A stretch of DNA of 64,000 nucleotides, from positions 496,001-560,000 of the forward strand of contig NZ_CP058351.1 in NCBI RefSeq assembly GCF_005860795.2, read 5' to 3'. The notes under the pieces are model-generated. The model saw only the letters and a program-made list of their open reading frames with translations. It did not search any database and had not been told where the DNA came from. Position 1 is the first letter of the stretch. Every line of letters starts with the position of its first letter. This DNA is from Peteryoungia desertarenae (lineage in GTDB: Bacteria > Pseudomonadota > Alphaproteobacteria > Rhizobiales > Rhizobiaceae). Shown here piece by piece: positions 43,705 through 53,091 of this stretch. The position numbers and the translations under genes were made by a program.

Positions 43705-44427
43705 CTAATCGGACTGCCAGACAGACACGCTGTCAGTGATGATCCGGCAATTGCCGCCACCGCCCAGGGCCTGCTGCGCGATTCCCGGCAGATTGATCTG
43801 CATGGTATGGGACATGGTGATTTCTGTTTCGGATTTAAGTGTCATGACCATCGTGCTTCTGGCAAACTGTCGCCCCTCGAAGCTGGGGAGCCCGGCTGCA
43901 TCCAGCAACGACGTTGTCCAGCGGTTTTCACCAGCGGGCTTCCATGTATGACCTGGATTGTAGTCGCGAGGCAGATTGTTCGGATCGAAGGGACGGGGCC
44001 ACTTCATGCTGCGCGAGTCGGATTCCGGGCCCGGTAGATTGCCCGCCAGGCCCTGGCGAATTGCGGTCGGGCAATCTTCTGCCCGGGTGGAAATGTCTGT
44101 TCGCCAAACGCCATCGCGTGGTTGGGTGCCGGCAAAGAGCTCGATCTCGTCTTGTCCCTCACCACCGCAGTCTTGATCGATCTGCTTGCGGCTCCTGGTG
44201 GACCAGAAGGGCTCCTTCCCGGCCGCAATGACGATGATGGCATTGTCAGGCATCGGCCCGTCGGTTCCCATCAGGACATTGGCCTCCTGTTGCGTCACCT
44301 CCGAGAGAAAGAAGCGCGCGCCCTTGCCATGACACTCGGCGACGAGGACCTTCTGTTCAGCTTGCGCCGATGACATTCCAAATGTGGAACCAACAGCAGC
44401 TGCAATCAGGAAAAGGGAGTTTTTCAT
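43705..44427 (-). CDS. Secreted protein of unknown function
   Basis: A 240-residue protein starting at ATG 44427 with a clear Sec signal (MKNSLFLIAAAVGSTFGMSSAQA, cleaved near residue 23). The mature part is Cys-containing (AECHGKGARFF; DQDCGGEG; AEDCPTAIRQG; GGGNCRII), suggesting disulfides, and has no family motif I recognise. It follows the VWA gene by 14 nt and is probably co-transcribed with it. IS insertion upstream in the VWA gene may reduce its expression. Function unknown. Confidence 0.75.
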   Translation of the reverse strand: MKNSLFLIAAAVGSTFGMSSAQAEQKVLVAECHGKGARFFLSEVTQQEANVLMGTDGPMPDNAIIVIAAGKEPFWSTRSRKQIDQDCGGEGQDEIELFAGTQPRDGVWRTDISTRAEDCPTAIRQGLAGNLPGPESDSRSMKWPRPFDPNNLPRDYNPGHTWKPAGENRWTTSLLDAAGLPSFEGRQFARSTMVMTLKSETEITMSHTMQINLPGIAQQALGGGGNCRIITDSVSVWQSD

Positions 44428-44874
44428 GGTCGGTTTCCTTGTCATTGCTGCTCAGGGGCGGGAATGCGATTTGGCACCAGCTTGTCAAGCAGGGCTCTTG
44501 CCTCTGCGGCGCTGAGTGCTTTTGTCGTGCTTGCAGGCGGTGTTGGCGAACCGACAAGCTGCAATGTCGACCTGATCAGTTCCATCTCATCGGTGGAGAT
44601 ATACGGCGTGAACTCGCAGAGCATCTGCGCCTTCTCGACTTCGAGGCAATTGTCTCCACCTGGCTGATTGAGACCGATGAGCTTGAAATTGCCGGCGGGA
44701 TCGCGATCCCAGAACCAGGTTGAGATACGCCCGTCTGGGAGCCTGCGCCCGACCTCGACCGACCAGAGGGCCGGCAGCTTTCCGGAGAGTGCGGGATTGG
44801 GGTGAGCAAAGGTGCAATCCTCGTCGCCGCAGCGACGCAGAACCTCACCTGTCGTCAGTGTGAACTGCAGGGTC

Positions 44875-46482
44875 GGGGGTGCGGACAAAAACTTGGACTG
44901 TTTCAAAAAATCAGACCGAGGCTCTTTCGATATTCGACTGGGCTGAGCGATCCCAGGGATATCTTGATGCGCTTTTCGTTATACCATCGAATGTAGGCAT
45001 CCACTTCGGTGACGAACTGTTCGATCGTGATGGCCTTCCAGTCTCCTGGATAGAAGAGTTCGGTTTTCAACCGGCCGAAGAAGCCTTCGCACGCAGCGTT
45101 GTCTTGCGAGCAGCCCTTTCGGGACATCGAACGAACCAGCTGCGCATTGCTGATCCTGTTGAGCCAGCCAGGCCAGCGATAATGAGCGCCGCGATCGGAA
45201 TGAACGATTGGCCGTTCCTCCCTGTTGGTTACGGTCTCAATGGCGGCATCCAGCATGGTATTGACGAGACCCGCATCAGGTTGCGTTCCAATCGACCAAC
45301 TGATGACCATGCCGTCGAAGCAGTCGATGATGGGCGAGAGGTACACCTTCCCAGCTGGGATCTGGAACTCGGTGATATCCGTCAGCCATTTTACGTTCGG
45401 TGCTTTTGCATGGAAGTCGCGATTGATCAGGTTCTCGGGCGCCGGGCTGATTTCTCCCAGATAAGATCCAAAACGCCGTCGACGGGGCCTTGCGACAACC
45501 AACTGCTCCTGCTTCATCAAACGCTGCACAACCTTCTCCGAGATTGTCACGCTTTGCCTGGCAAGCGACGCCTGCAATCGGCGATAGCCGTAGCAGCGAC
45601 GGTTTGCTTCGAAGATTTCCGCAAGGCTGTGCCGGATGGCGGCATACTTGTCTGCCAGACATAGGCGGGAGCGATGGTAGAAGTACGAACTGCGCGCAAT
45701 TCGAAGCTGGGCGAGCAGCTCTGGCAAGCGATAGGCTTCCTTCAGGGCGTCAATCAGCTGTGTCTTCTCCCGATTACTCAGGATTTGCAGATCGACGCCC
45801 AGGTCTTTTTTTAGGAGTTCGGTAGCCTTCTTCAGGAGATCATGCTCGAGTTGCAACTGGCGGACATCACGCTGGAGGGCTTCAAGCTGTCGCTCAAGCT
45901 CTTCACGTTCAGGCACCTTGGGGTTGGCTTTGCGGCGTTTCATGGATGAGGGAGCCTCGTGACCGAGTAGCTGATCTTTCCAGCTGTACAATGTCGGCCT
46001 TGAGACGCCCAGCCGGTCCGCAACCTGTTGAGCAGTTTCATCTCCACTGCATAGTCCGATGACGCCTGCTTGCCGGACCTCCTCGCAATGGCCAGGATGC
46101 CACGATCGACCGACCATCGATGTTCGCGCCTCCGGAAACGCCTCACGGACCCATGCGGTCAGTGTCCCTCGACCGGGATAGCCAAGTGCCCTCATCGTCG
46201 CTGCGATGCAACGATCATGGGTGCGAAAGTGCTCAAGGGCGGCCTGTTTTTGGGCCTCGGTGTATTTTGGCGCCCGCGCCACCGGCTGAGGGCGCAGGTC
46301 GAGGTTATGCTGATACTCACGGTACCATCCCCTCAGCGCATTCTTTGTGGGATAACCCAGCTGGCGAATGGTCGCGTTCAGCCGCTTGCCAAGCCGGATA
46401 TAGAGTTCAACCGCTCGAAGTCTGTCTGCGTAGGAATACATGAACTACCTCCTTGGTGGTCCAAGTTTTCGTCCGCACCCCC
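44875..46482 (-). mobile_element. Intact IS3-family insertion sequence with 24-bp inverted repeats and 3-bp target duplication
   Basis: The ends are near-perfect 24-bp inverted repeats at 44875-44898 and 46459-46482, beginning GGGGGTGCGGAC, with a single mismatch. The flanking trinucleotide GTC is repeated at 44872-44874 and 46483-46485. The element contains one transposase gene and splits the VWA gene. Frame restoration on virtual excision confirms both boundaries. Confidence 0.9.
44903..46441 (-). CDS. IS3-family transposase (OrfAB as one continuous frame)
   Basis: A 512-residue protein. Two N-terminal HTH regions (about residues 1-50 and 100-165: ETAQQVADRLGVSRPTLYSW) are followed by a coiled coil (about 172-215, EREELERQLEALQRDVRQLQ) and the rve catalytic domain with WLTDITEF (Asp), IVHSDRGAHY (Asp) and NAACEGFFGRLKTE (Glu). 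IS3 elements usually make this protein by -1 frameshifting on an A-rich site. Here OrfA and OrfB are already in one frame across a run of seven A (complement of 45806-45812). It looks catalytically complete. Confidence 0.93.
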   Translation of the reverse strand: MYSYADRLRAVELYIRLGKRLNATIRQLGYPTKNALRGWYREYQHNLDLRPQPVARAPKYTEAQKQAALEHFRTHDRCIAATMRALGYPGRGTLTAWVREAFPEARTSMVGRSWHPGHCEEVRQAGVIGLCSGDETAQQVADRLGVSRPTLYSWKDQLLGHEAPSSMKRRKANPKVPEREELERQLEALQRDVRQLQLEHDLLKKATELLKKDLGVDLQILSNREKTQLIDALKEAYRLPELLAQLRIARSSYFYHRSRLCLADKYAAIRHSLAEIFEANRRCYGYRRLQASLARQSVTISEKVVQRLMKQEQLVVARPRRRRFGSYLGEISPAPENLINRDFHAKAPNVKWLTDITEFQIPAGKVYLSPIIDCFDGMVISWSIGTQPDAGLVNTMLDAAIETVTNREERPIVHSDRGAHYRWPGWLNRISNAQLVRSMSRKGCSQDNAACEGFFGRLKTELFYPGDWKAITIEQFVTEVDAYIRWYNEKRIKISLGSLSPVEYRKSLGLIF

Positions 46483-48849
46483 GTCTGTCGCACCGCATCA
46501 AGCGCTTCGTCTGCACTGTCCGGATCCAAGCACAATTGTCCGACCCGTGTCAGGAAACAGCCACGATCGCCAAGCGGCCAGTCCTTCGGATTGAGCCAGA
46601 TCGAATGAGCTGAACCTGCCTGCTCAGCAAATTCCGCACGCGGAAATGGGGACGAGGCCTCCACCTCAGCCACCCAGTTTTCCGGAAGATGAAAGAAGAG
46701 ATTGGTCGCCCCATCGCGCATGTCGCAGTTTGAAACCGTCCGGTCACCCGGAAGGCATCGATGGGGGTATTCCGAAAATGCTTTGCCGCCGGCCTCCGCG
46801 CCGTTTTCGCAGGCGTCAGGACCATGTCCGTCATCGTCAGTGCAGTCGCGGTTGAGGGAGGCCTGATCCTGCGGCGGATCCCATTTCAAGGTTGCCTTGA
46901 CAAGCTGATAGGCGGCCAGAACCTGGGGATGCGCGCTCTCAAACATGCAGAACTGACCGAGCGCGCCCACCTCTTCACATGGGCCATTAATCGCAACCCA
47001 TTGGCGTGGGCCAAGGACCAGCGCGTCGTCTGTATCCTTGCGGAAGAAATTGACCCGCGGGGGAAAAACATCGCCTGCCGCCTGAGCACCGCTCGTGTAT
47101 CCCTCGGTCGTGGGGTGATCCGTCCACCAGCCTGCGGGCAGCATGAAGGAAAGACCACTCCCAGCATCGGTGATGGAGCAAGGCGCGGGCCCGTCGCAAG
47201 AATAGGCAACATCCTCGCTCACAGTGGTGGCTGCGCCGGGGCCGGCATCAGCCTTTTTCTGCGGCAGATTACGTGTCGGTCGCGTCGCATCTGGCGTCCC
47301 GACATCGAGGGAGATGCGCGCCTTCTCCCTCCTCTCACCAGACGCATCGTAACCTTTGTAGACGAGATCGTAAGTGCCTGGTTCGCCAGGTGCAGTCAGA
47401 GGCTGGCCGGCAGCAAGTTCGCTGAGTGTTCGGCCCCAGTCGATCTGGTTTTCGCCTTGCCAGATCTCGATCCCGTCGCTGCGCAACTGACTGCCGCTGG
47501 TTTCAATCACGATCGGGGCGCCCGGCGCGACGACAGATGGAGACTTGAGCGTTACGGCAGGGTCCGTCTCGACAAGGATTTCCATTTCGTCGAGCTTGTC
47601 ACCGCCCCAGGTTTCCAGTCTGAGAAGATAGGAACCGGGCGCCGCAAGCTCGATTGCAGCGTCCTTGGCGCCTTCGGTTCCTTCAACCGTGCTATAGGTG
47701 ATAGCAGCGCCCGGACTGACGTTCCCGATCGGGTAGAGCCTCAAGGCCAGCGCTGCGCCGCCCGTCTCGCTTCCCTCCGCAAGTACACCGAGCTCAATCT
47801 GTGCAACGCCGACCGCATACGGTCCCCGGTTCACCATACCGGCCTTGCCGGGCTCAATTGCCGCCTCCTCTAGAGGACGCACAAAAAGGATTGCATCCGT
47901 CTTGAAACCGGAAACCCAGCCGTCTTCAGGCGGCAATTTTGCCCAATCCAATTCCGTCGAATAGCTGAAAAGACGGCATCGGGGTTCCTCGACGAAATAA
48001 CTTCCGGGGGGCTCGAACATCCAGGCTGCAGTTGCCGCATCAGCTTCGGCCAAGGACCGGCAGTCTTGGGCTGTACCGTCGCGGGGGAAATCGGGTTGCT
48101 GCGGGAATGCAACTTCAGGCCCAATCGACCGCCCTGTCGGCTGAAGCTGGATTCTGGGCATCAGCGGGCGGCCTGGGAAATGTGTCGTGTCTCGCGGCGG
48201 TGCCATGGTAATCGTTTCACTCAGTGCGTCGCTGAGCGCGCCGGCATTTGCCGCTTCAATGTATCGCCCTCCCGTGTTTTCGGCGAGGCAAGCCACCTGG
48301 GCGCCTTCTTCCTTTGACAGCCCGAAACCGACCACATGGGCGGTGAAATTGACACCTGCCGCCTCCAGTTCCGAAGCCAGCGCACAAGGGTCCGCCTCGC
48401 AGGTCTCCAGTCCGTCAGTCACAAGCACGACGGTTGCACTTTCCTCACCATAGCGCAGAGCCTCAGCGGCCTGCCGCACGGCAGCCGAGAGAGGGGTTTT
48501 GCCGAGAAAGCGCATGGCGTTGACCGCGCCGACGACCGTTTGTCCGGTGTTTTTCCCCGGCGGCACCAGAAGCTCGATATCGCCACAATTGCCCTTGGAG
48601 CGGTGACCATAGGCGATCAGCCCGAGTTCCTGCTCCACCGGCAGATGGGTGACAACCTCTGCCACCGCCTCGCGGGCGATTTCGAGTTTCGGCCGACCGT
48701 CGATCTGCCCCCACATGGAGCCTGATCCATCCATGACGATGATCGTGCGTGGCGCTTCCTCGGCCTGCCCGGTCGGGATCTGAAGAAGCAAGAGCCCTGC
48801 GAGAAGAATACCAGATTTCAGCAAAGCGTTTTTCATGAATTCGCTCCTT

Positions 48850-49836
48850 TCAAGCCGATGCCACGAAGGGCCGGACCGGTGTCTGCCCACCCGATGCCCA
48901 GTTTGCAGCCTTGCTGCCGATGTCTCTGAATTTTCCCGACAGGTCCTGCAGGCGCGCTCGCCATTGCGGATCCGGCGCCTGTCCTTCCGTCGTCCTGAAG
49001 AAGACCTGCAGCATGCAGGTGATGGCGAGCGGTTCGAGCAGGGCTGACTTGAAGGCCCAGGCGAACAGCAGGGCAAAGACGAAGCCGCCCGCGCCAAGTG
49101 CGCCAGGCATCAGATGGACTAGGGCGGCTGCAGGCGCGAGCGCCAGCAGGAAGACGACGAAGGAAAGGCCGTAGATGATCACCGTGAGCCAGGCCGCGTT
49201 GCGCAACATGGTCTTGTAGTTCTGGCCATAAAGAACGAGAGCCTCTTCCGCCGAAGCCCAGGGATTGGCCGCACGGGTTCGCAGGGCATGGGCAAGGATG
49301 ACCTCATCGGTGAAGCCGACAGCGATCTTCAGGAAACTTCTGAAGAAACGGGCTGCCGTCTCGAGACCGGGAATGGGCAGGAGCGACGCAATCCCCTCGA
49401 TCAGCCCTGCAATGGCGGCGATCACCCCCTTGACGAGCTGGTCGATGCCGAAAAGCACGCTGGCCTCTGTGAAGCGTTCGCGGACCATGCGGCTGCCATA
49501 GGTGACCTGTCCTTCGCCCGCAGGCAGCGCTCGACCGTCCATCAGTTCGACGAGCACGGCGATATGCCCCGCCTTGACAAGATAGAGCAGATATTCCCGC
49601 AGAAGATAGAGGATCGCCGCCACGAGACCAAAGCCAATCAGCCCTCCAAGTGCCGTGCTGGATCCCAGGAAATCCGAATCTCCGAACTGGCCGACGCCAT
49701 AACCGATCGCGGCCCCTGTTCCTGTCGCGATCAGATAGGCGCAAGCCATGGCAAAATAGACGGCCATCCGGAAGAGAAGAAAGGGAGCCGTCCGCGCCAT
49801 GAGCGCCAGAGCTCGGGATAAATTGAAATTCCACAT
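48850..49836 (-). CDS. Polytopic membrane protein paired with the VWA protein
   Basis: A 328-residue protein with about six hydrophobic segments (FLLFRMAVYFAMACAYLIATG; ALGGLIGFGLVAAILYLL; VKGVIAAIAGLIEGIASLL; AWLTVIIYGLSFVVFLLALAP; GAGGFVFALLFAWAF). A cytoplasmic C-terminal tail follows (residues of about 285-328). No catalytic motif is recognised. It is 13 nt upstream of the VWA gene on the same strand, so the two are likely co-expressed and may form an envelope complex. Function unknown. Confidence 0.75.
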   Translation of the reverse strand: MWNFNLSRALALMARTAPFLLFRMAVYFAMACAYLIATGTGAAIGYGVGQFGDSDFLGSSTALGGLIGFGLVAAILYLLREYLLYLVKAGHIAVLVELMDGRALPAGEGQVTYGSRMVRERFTEASVLFGIDQLVKGVIAAIAGLIEGIASLLPIPGLETAARFFRSFLKIAVGFTDEVILAHALRTRAANPWASAEEALVLYGQNYKTMLRNAAWLTVIIYGLSFVVFLLALAPAAALVHLMPGALGAGGFVFALLFAWAFKSALLEPLAITCMLQVFFRTTEGQAPDPQWRARLQDLSGKFRDIGSKAANWASGGQTPVRPFVASA

Positions 49837-50014
49837 GAAACTGGATCCTCAAAAGGTCACGATGGGGCATGTCCTGGCAAGGGAATGCCTGCCAGAATCG
49901 ACAGTAGGTTTCGATGAAGCTCTGGTCTTGGGCCTGGTGGCACCCATTTGCGGGGGCAATGGCACAAGGGCATACGGAAGGTAAGGGGCTGTTTCGCCCG
50001 ACAGTGTCGCGCCG

Positions 50015-50968
50015 TTATGCGAAACCAGCCCGCACATCCCTTGGTGTCATGCCGTAGGTCTGCTTGAAGCGGGTGTTGAACCAGGACAGATCCCCGAACC
50101 CCGCCTCCATGGCAATCTGGGCGATGTTGAGATGTTGCAAGGCCGGATCGCTCAGCATGCGAAAGGCACGCGCGAGACGCCGGCTCGCCACATAGTCGCG
50201 GAATGATGTCCCCTCGCGCTCGAAGAGGACGCGGATATAGCGCGAAGAAAGTCCGAGCCGGCTCGCGACGCTGTCGGCGCTCAATCCGGACGAGAGGAGG
50301 TTCTGTTCGATCTCCCTTTTGACTTCCTTCAATCGTGCGGCGCGCACCCCGCGACCGGCGGCAATCTCGCTGGCCTCCCGCGTGGCCCCGAGCGCCATCA
50401 AGGCGAGATCCTGCACATGCGCCACGCATTGCGCCGCCTCCTCGGGTGCAAGTAGAGGCAGTTCGGTGTGCAAATTGCGGACGTAGCTCAGAAAGAGCCG
50501 CCATTGCGGCGTGAGCGGTGCTGCGCGCCTGAGCACGGCGTCAAGACCCGCGGCGGCTTTGGTGAAATGTGCCCGTGGAATGGAGACGTAAATGCCTTCC
50601 ATGTGATGACCACCAAATCGCACGGTTCCCGGCACATCGCCCGGATCGGCATAGACACATCCCGGACGCAAGACCTGCTGCTCGCCACCGGTCTGCGAGA
50701 TCGTGCCACCGCCAGAAAGCGGAATGTGGAACATGACATCGTCGCTGCATTCGGCGGCATGGTTTCGTGTCCGGATTGCGGTCGATGCCGAATGCCGACC
50801 ATGTCCGATGATCACACCGGGCAGGACGGCGATCGATGTCTCCGAGATAAATTGCTCCTGGTCGTCGGGGATGAAATCGACCCTGGTCATGTTAGCGACC
50901 ACATCACGAAACGCATCGACGCGGCTTGCCCGGTCGAAATCCTGCGACCGAATGGATAGCAATGGCAT
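50015..50968 (-). CDS. AraC-family transcriptional regulator
   Basis: A 317-residue protein with an AraC-binding-like sensor (residues of about 10-180; VMFHIPLSGGGTISQTGGE) and a C-terminal double HTH: LSADSVASRLGLSSRYIRVLFEREGTSF and LNIAQIAMEAGFGDLSWFNTRFKQTYGMTP (each in parts). This is the classical AraC/XylS signature. It is divergent from the PAS-LuxR-hydrolase gene, with 110 nt between the two starts, so it may control that gene or itself. Confidence 0.92.
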   Translation of the reverse strand: MPLLSIRSQDFDRASRVDAFRDVVANMTRVDFIPDDQEQFISETSIAVLPGVIIGHGRHSASTAIRTRNHAAECSDDVMFHIPLSGGGTISQTGGEQQVLRPGCVYADPGDVPGTVRFGGHHMEGIYVSIPRAHFTKAAAGLDAVLRRAAPLTPQWRLFLSYVRNLHTELPLLAPEEAAQCVAHVQDLALMALGATREASEIAAGRGVRAARLKEVKREIEQNLLSSGLSADSVASRLGLSSRYIRVLFEREGTSFRDYVASRRLARAFRMLSDPALQHLNIAQIAMEAGFGDLSWFNTRFKQTYGMTPRDVRAGFA

Positions 50969-51078
50969 GACGGCATCCCCCTCTGGCTCTTCTCCTTTCT
51001 CTTTTAGTGATGTCCGTTATTGGGCGCATACACCATTTGGCGTATCATCCCGATCAAGGGTTCTGGCGGAGATGGGCG

Positions 51079-52848
51079 ATGGACAGAGATGAGGGGAGTT
51101 CGAAGCATCCTCTGAAGGCAGCCAACAATGACCCGATGGCGCCGGATAATTCCGGGGTGATCGACCCGGACGTGGACCTCGATATCATTTCGAACACCTA
51201 TCGCGCCATTGTCGACCAGGAAGCATTCGATGCCATGATCGAGAGTTGGCAGGCGAAACTCGGTCGCATTCCGGATGACGAGAAAGCATCAAAGCAATTG
51301 TCGAGCGCGCTTCTGGCACAGCTTGCGCTTGCACGCAAAACGCTCGACGGTCTCGACATTCCTGCCGAGAACGACCCCTTGGCGCGTGCCGTGCAGGATG
51401 TGCCCGGCCCGGCACTCGTTCTGTCTCCCGAAGGACGCGTCGTCGTCACCAACACCGAAGGGGCATCCATTCTCGGGGCACGACAGGGGAGTTTCCTTGA
51501 TCTGGACAGAATAGACGCTCGGTCGCTGGACACCTTCCGAACCATGATGCGTGCGGCCAACAAGCGCGCCAACCGCTCCCAGGCCATCCTGCGGATGTCT
51601 CCGCTGGATGACGGTGACCCCATTTTCGCCGAGGCGTGGCTTCTTGCCCCGAAGAACGACGGAGCCGCCTTCGTCGTCATCCGGTCCCTGGAAATCGAGT
51701 GGACCGATCGCGCTTCAGAAATGCTCGCGCAAGCCTTCGGGCTCTCGGCCGCCGAAGTGGAAATCGCGCGTATTTTCTTCCGTGTCCGTGACGTTGCCGC
51801 CACTGCCGCCGCTCGCAATGTTTCATTGCTGACGGTGCGCACCCAGCTCAAGAGCATCATGGCAAAGACTGAGGCACCCTCCCAGGTCGAGCTCATGCGG
51901 CTTCTCGCGATGACCGCCGGGCGGGCCATTCAGGACCGCCAGGGCAAGACCGATACATGGCGGGACCCGCTTGGCCGCGAAGAGATGCTGAGCCTGCCTG
52001 ACGGGCGCTCCATCGCCTGGACCTGGCTCGGTGACCCGAATGGTCGACCCGTCGTGCTCTGTCGCGGCCTGCCAATGTGCTATCTGCTACCACCCGACAG
52101 CGAAGGCCAATTGCGCGATGCCGGCATCAAGCTTCTGGCCCTTTCACGACCGGGCTTCGGCAATTCCAGCCAGCATTCCAACCTATCGCCACTGGAAGAC
52201 AATCTCACGGCGCTTCGTGGCTTTCTCGACCATGTGGTCAAGGCACCCTGCATTGCGATCGGGCTCAGCAATGGCGTCTTGCCGCTGCTTGCTGAAGCAA
52301 GCCTGCGGCCCGACCGCTTCCAGGCCCTTATCGCCATTGGCTATACGGGCGTGCTTGACCGCAGCGGTATCCGGCGATTGCAGCCGATACAACAGGCGAT
52401 GATGCGGCTCGTCGGCATGTTACCATGGCTCGTTGACCTGATGGCCAAGCAGGCGCATCGCATGATCCTGACCTATGGCGTCGACTGGTATATCGAGCGC
52501 GCCTACCGTACCCGGCCCCTCGATTACTCCACCTGTACCGATCCCAATCTTGCGCCCTTCATTCGAAACGCCTGTTCGCATCTGCTTGCCCAGGGACATC
52601 AGACCTTTGTCCGGGAGCTTGTCCTCGCCCGGTCCGACATCGATCCTGTGATCGACACCTTGTCGGTTCCGTTGACATGGGTCGCGCCGGAACAGGACGG
52701 TGTCTTCGACGAGATGAGCTTCCGGCGAATAGAGAGAAGAAATCCTCGTATCCGTGTCCAACCTCTCGCGAAAGCCGGCGAGCTGGCGCTCTACCAGCAG
52801 ACCTCCCGCATTGTCGACCTGATCATCGATACCGCGAGAAGCAATTGA
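51079..52848 (+). CDS. PAS - LuxR-type HTH - alpha/beta hydrolase fusion protein
   Basis: A 589-residue three-part protein. An N-terminal PAS-like segment (VPGPALVLSPEGRVVVTNTEG) is followed by a LuxR-type HTH at about residues 222-278 (FGLSAAEVEIARIFFRVRDV; NVSLLTVRTQLKSIMAKT). From about residue 310 comes an alpha/beta hydrolase domain with PVVLCRGLP, SRPGFGNSS and the nucleophile elbow AIGLSNGVLPLL (GxSxG). ATG at 51079 is preferred over ATGs upstream because GGCGGAGA precedes it. The layout suggests a regulator whose DNA binding responds to a small ester, lactone or other ligand held or hydrolysed by the hydrolase fold; that is an inference. The late catalytic Asp/His are not obvious, so the domain may only bind. 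Confidence 0.82.
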   Translation: MDRDEGSSKHPLKAANNDPMAPDNSGVIDPDVDLDIISNTYRAIVDQEAFDAMIESWQAKLGRIPDDEKASKQLSSALLAQLALARKTLDGLDIPAENDPLARAVQDVPGPALVLSPEGRVVVTNTEGASILGARQGSFLDLDRIDARSLDTFRTMMRAANKRANRSQAILRMSPLDDGDPIFAEAWLLAPKNDGAAFVVIRSLEIEWTDRASEMLAQAFGLSAAEVEIARIFFRVRDVAATAAARNVSLLTVRTQLKSIMAKTEAPSQVELMRLLAMTAGRAIQDRQGKTDTWRDPLGREEMLSLPDGRSIAWTWLGDPNGRPVVLCRGLPMCYLLPPDSEGQLRDAGIKLLALSRPGFGNSSQHSNLSPLEDNLTALRGFLDHVVKAPCIAIGLSNGVLPLLAEASLRPDRFQALIAIGYTGVLDRSGIRRLQPIQQAMMRLVGMLPWLVDLMAKQAHRMILTYGVDWYIERAYRTRPLDYSTCTDPNLAPFIRNACSHLLAQGHQTFVRELVLARSDIDPVIDTLSVPLTWVAPEQDGVFDEMSFRRIERRNPRIRVQPLAKAGELALYQQTSRIVDLIIDTARSN

Positions 52849-53091
52849 TGGCTTGGATCGACAGTGTTCGGCGTCACCGTGAATCCCTCCGCGCACCTCG
52901 TTTCCGTGCGACATGATCGTCTGCTTTCGCTCAAGGCCAGGTCAATTGGCGCGTCCTGGAAGCGATGACTGCTCAATGCTAAGCCGAAGACTGTCCGCCT
53001 TCGCCAGCTCAGACACCGAAACCGAAGGTGCCATCTTTAGAGATCGGTGGGGTTATGTGGCGGCAGTCCGGTCGGAGCTCCCGCCGGCTTT

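Larger units (their letters stand above)
44442..48836 (-). pseudogene. Secreted von Willebrand factor A-domain protein, interrupted by an IS3 element
   Basis: The gene starts at ATG 48836 with a Sec signal (MKNALLKSGILLAGLLLLQI, cleaved near QAEE). The VWA domain follows at once: TIIVMDGSGSMWGQ (MIDAS DxSxS), GLIAYGHRSKGNCGD and VVLVTDGLETCEADPC. Beta-rich domains and a Cys-containing region lie downstream. At codon 'DAVRQT' it is cut by an insertion sequence (44875-46482). The rest, 'LQFTLTTGEVLRRCGDEDC' to the stop at 44442, lies on the other side. Removing the element and one copy of its 3-bp duplication rejoins the frame exactly, so the disruption is recent. As it stands, translation runs into the IS and yields a truncated protein with a foreign tail. 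Confidence 0.9.
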
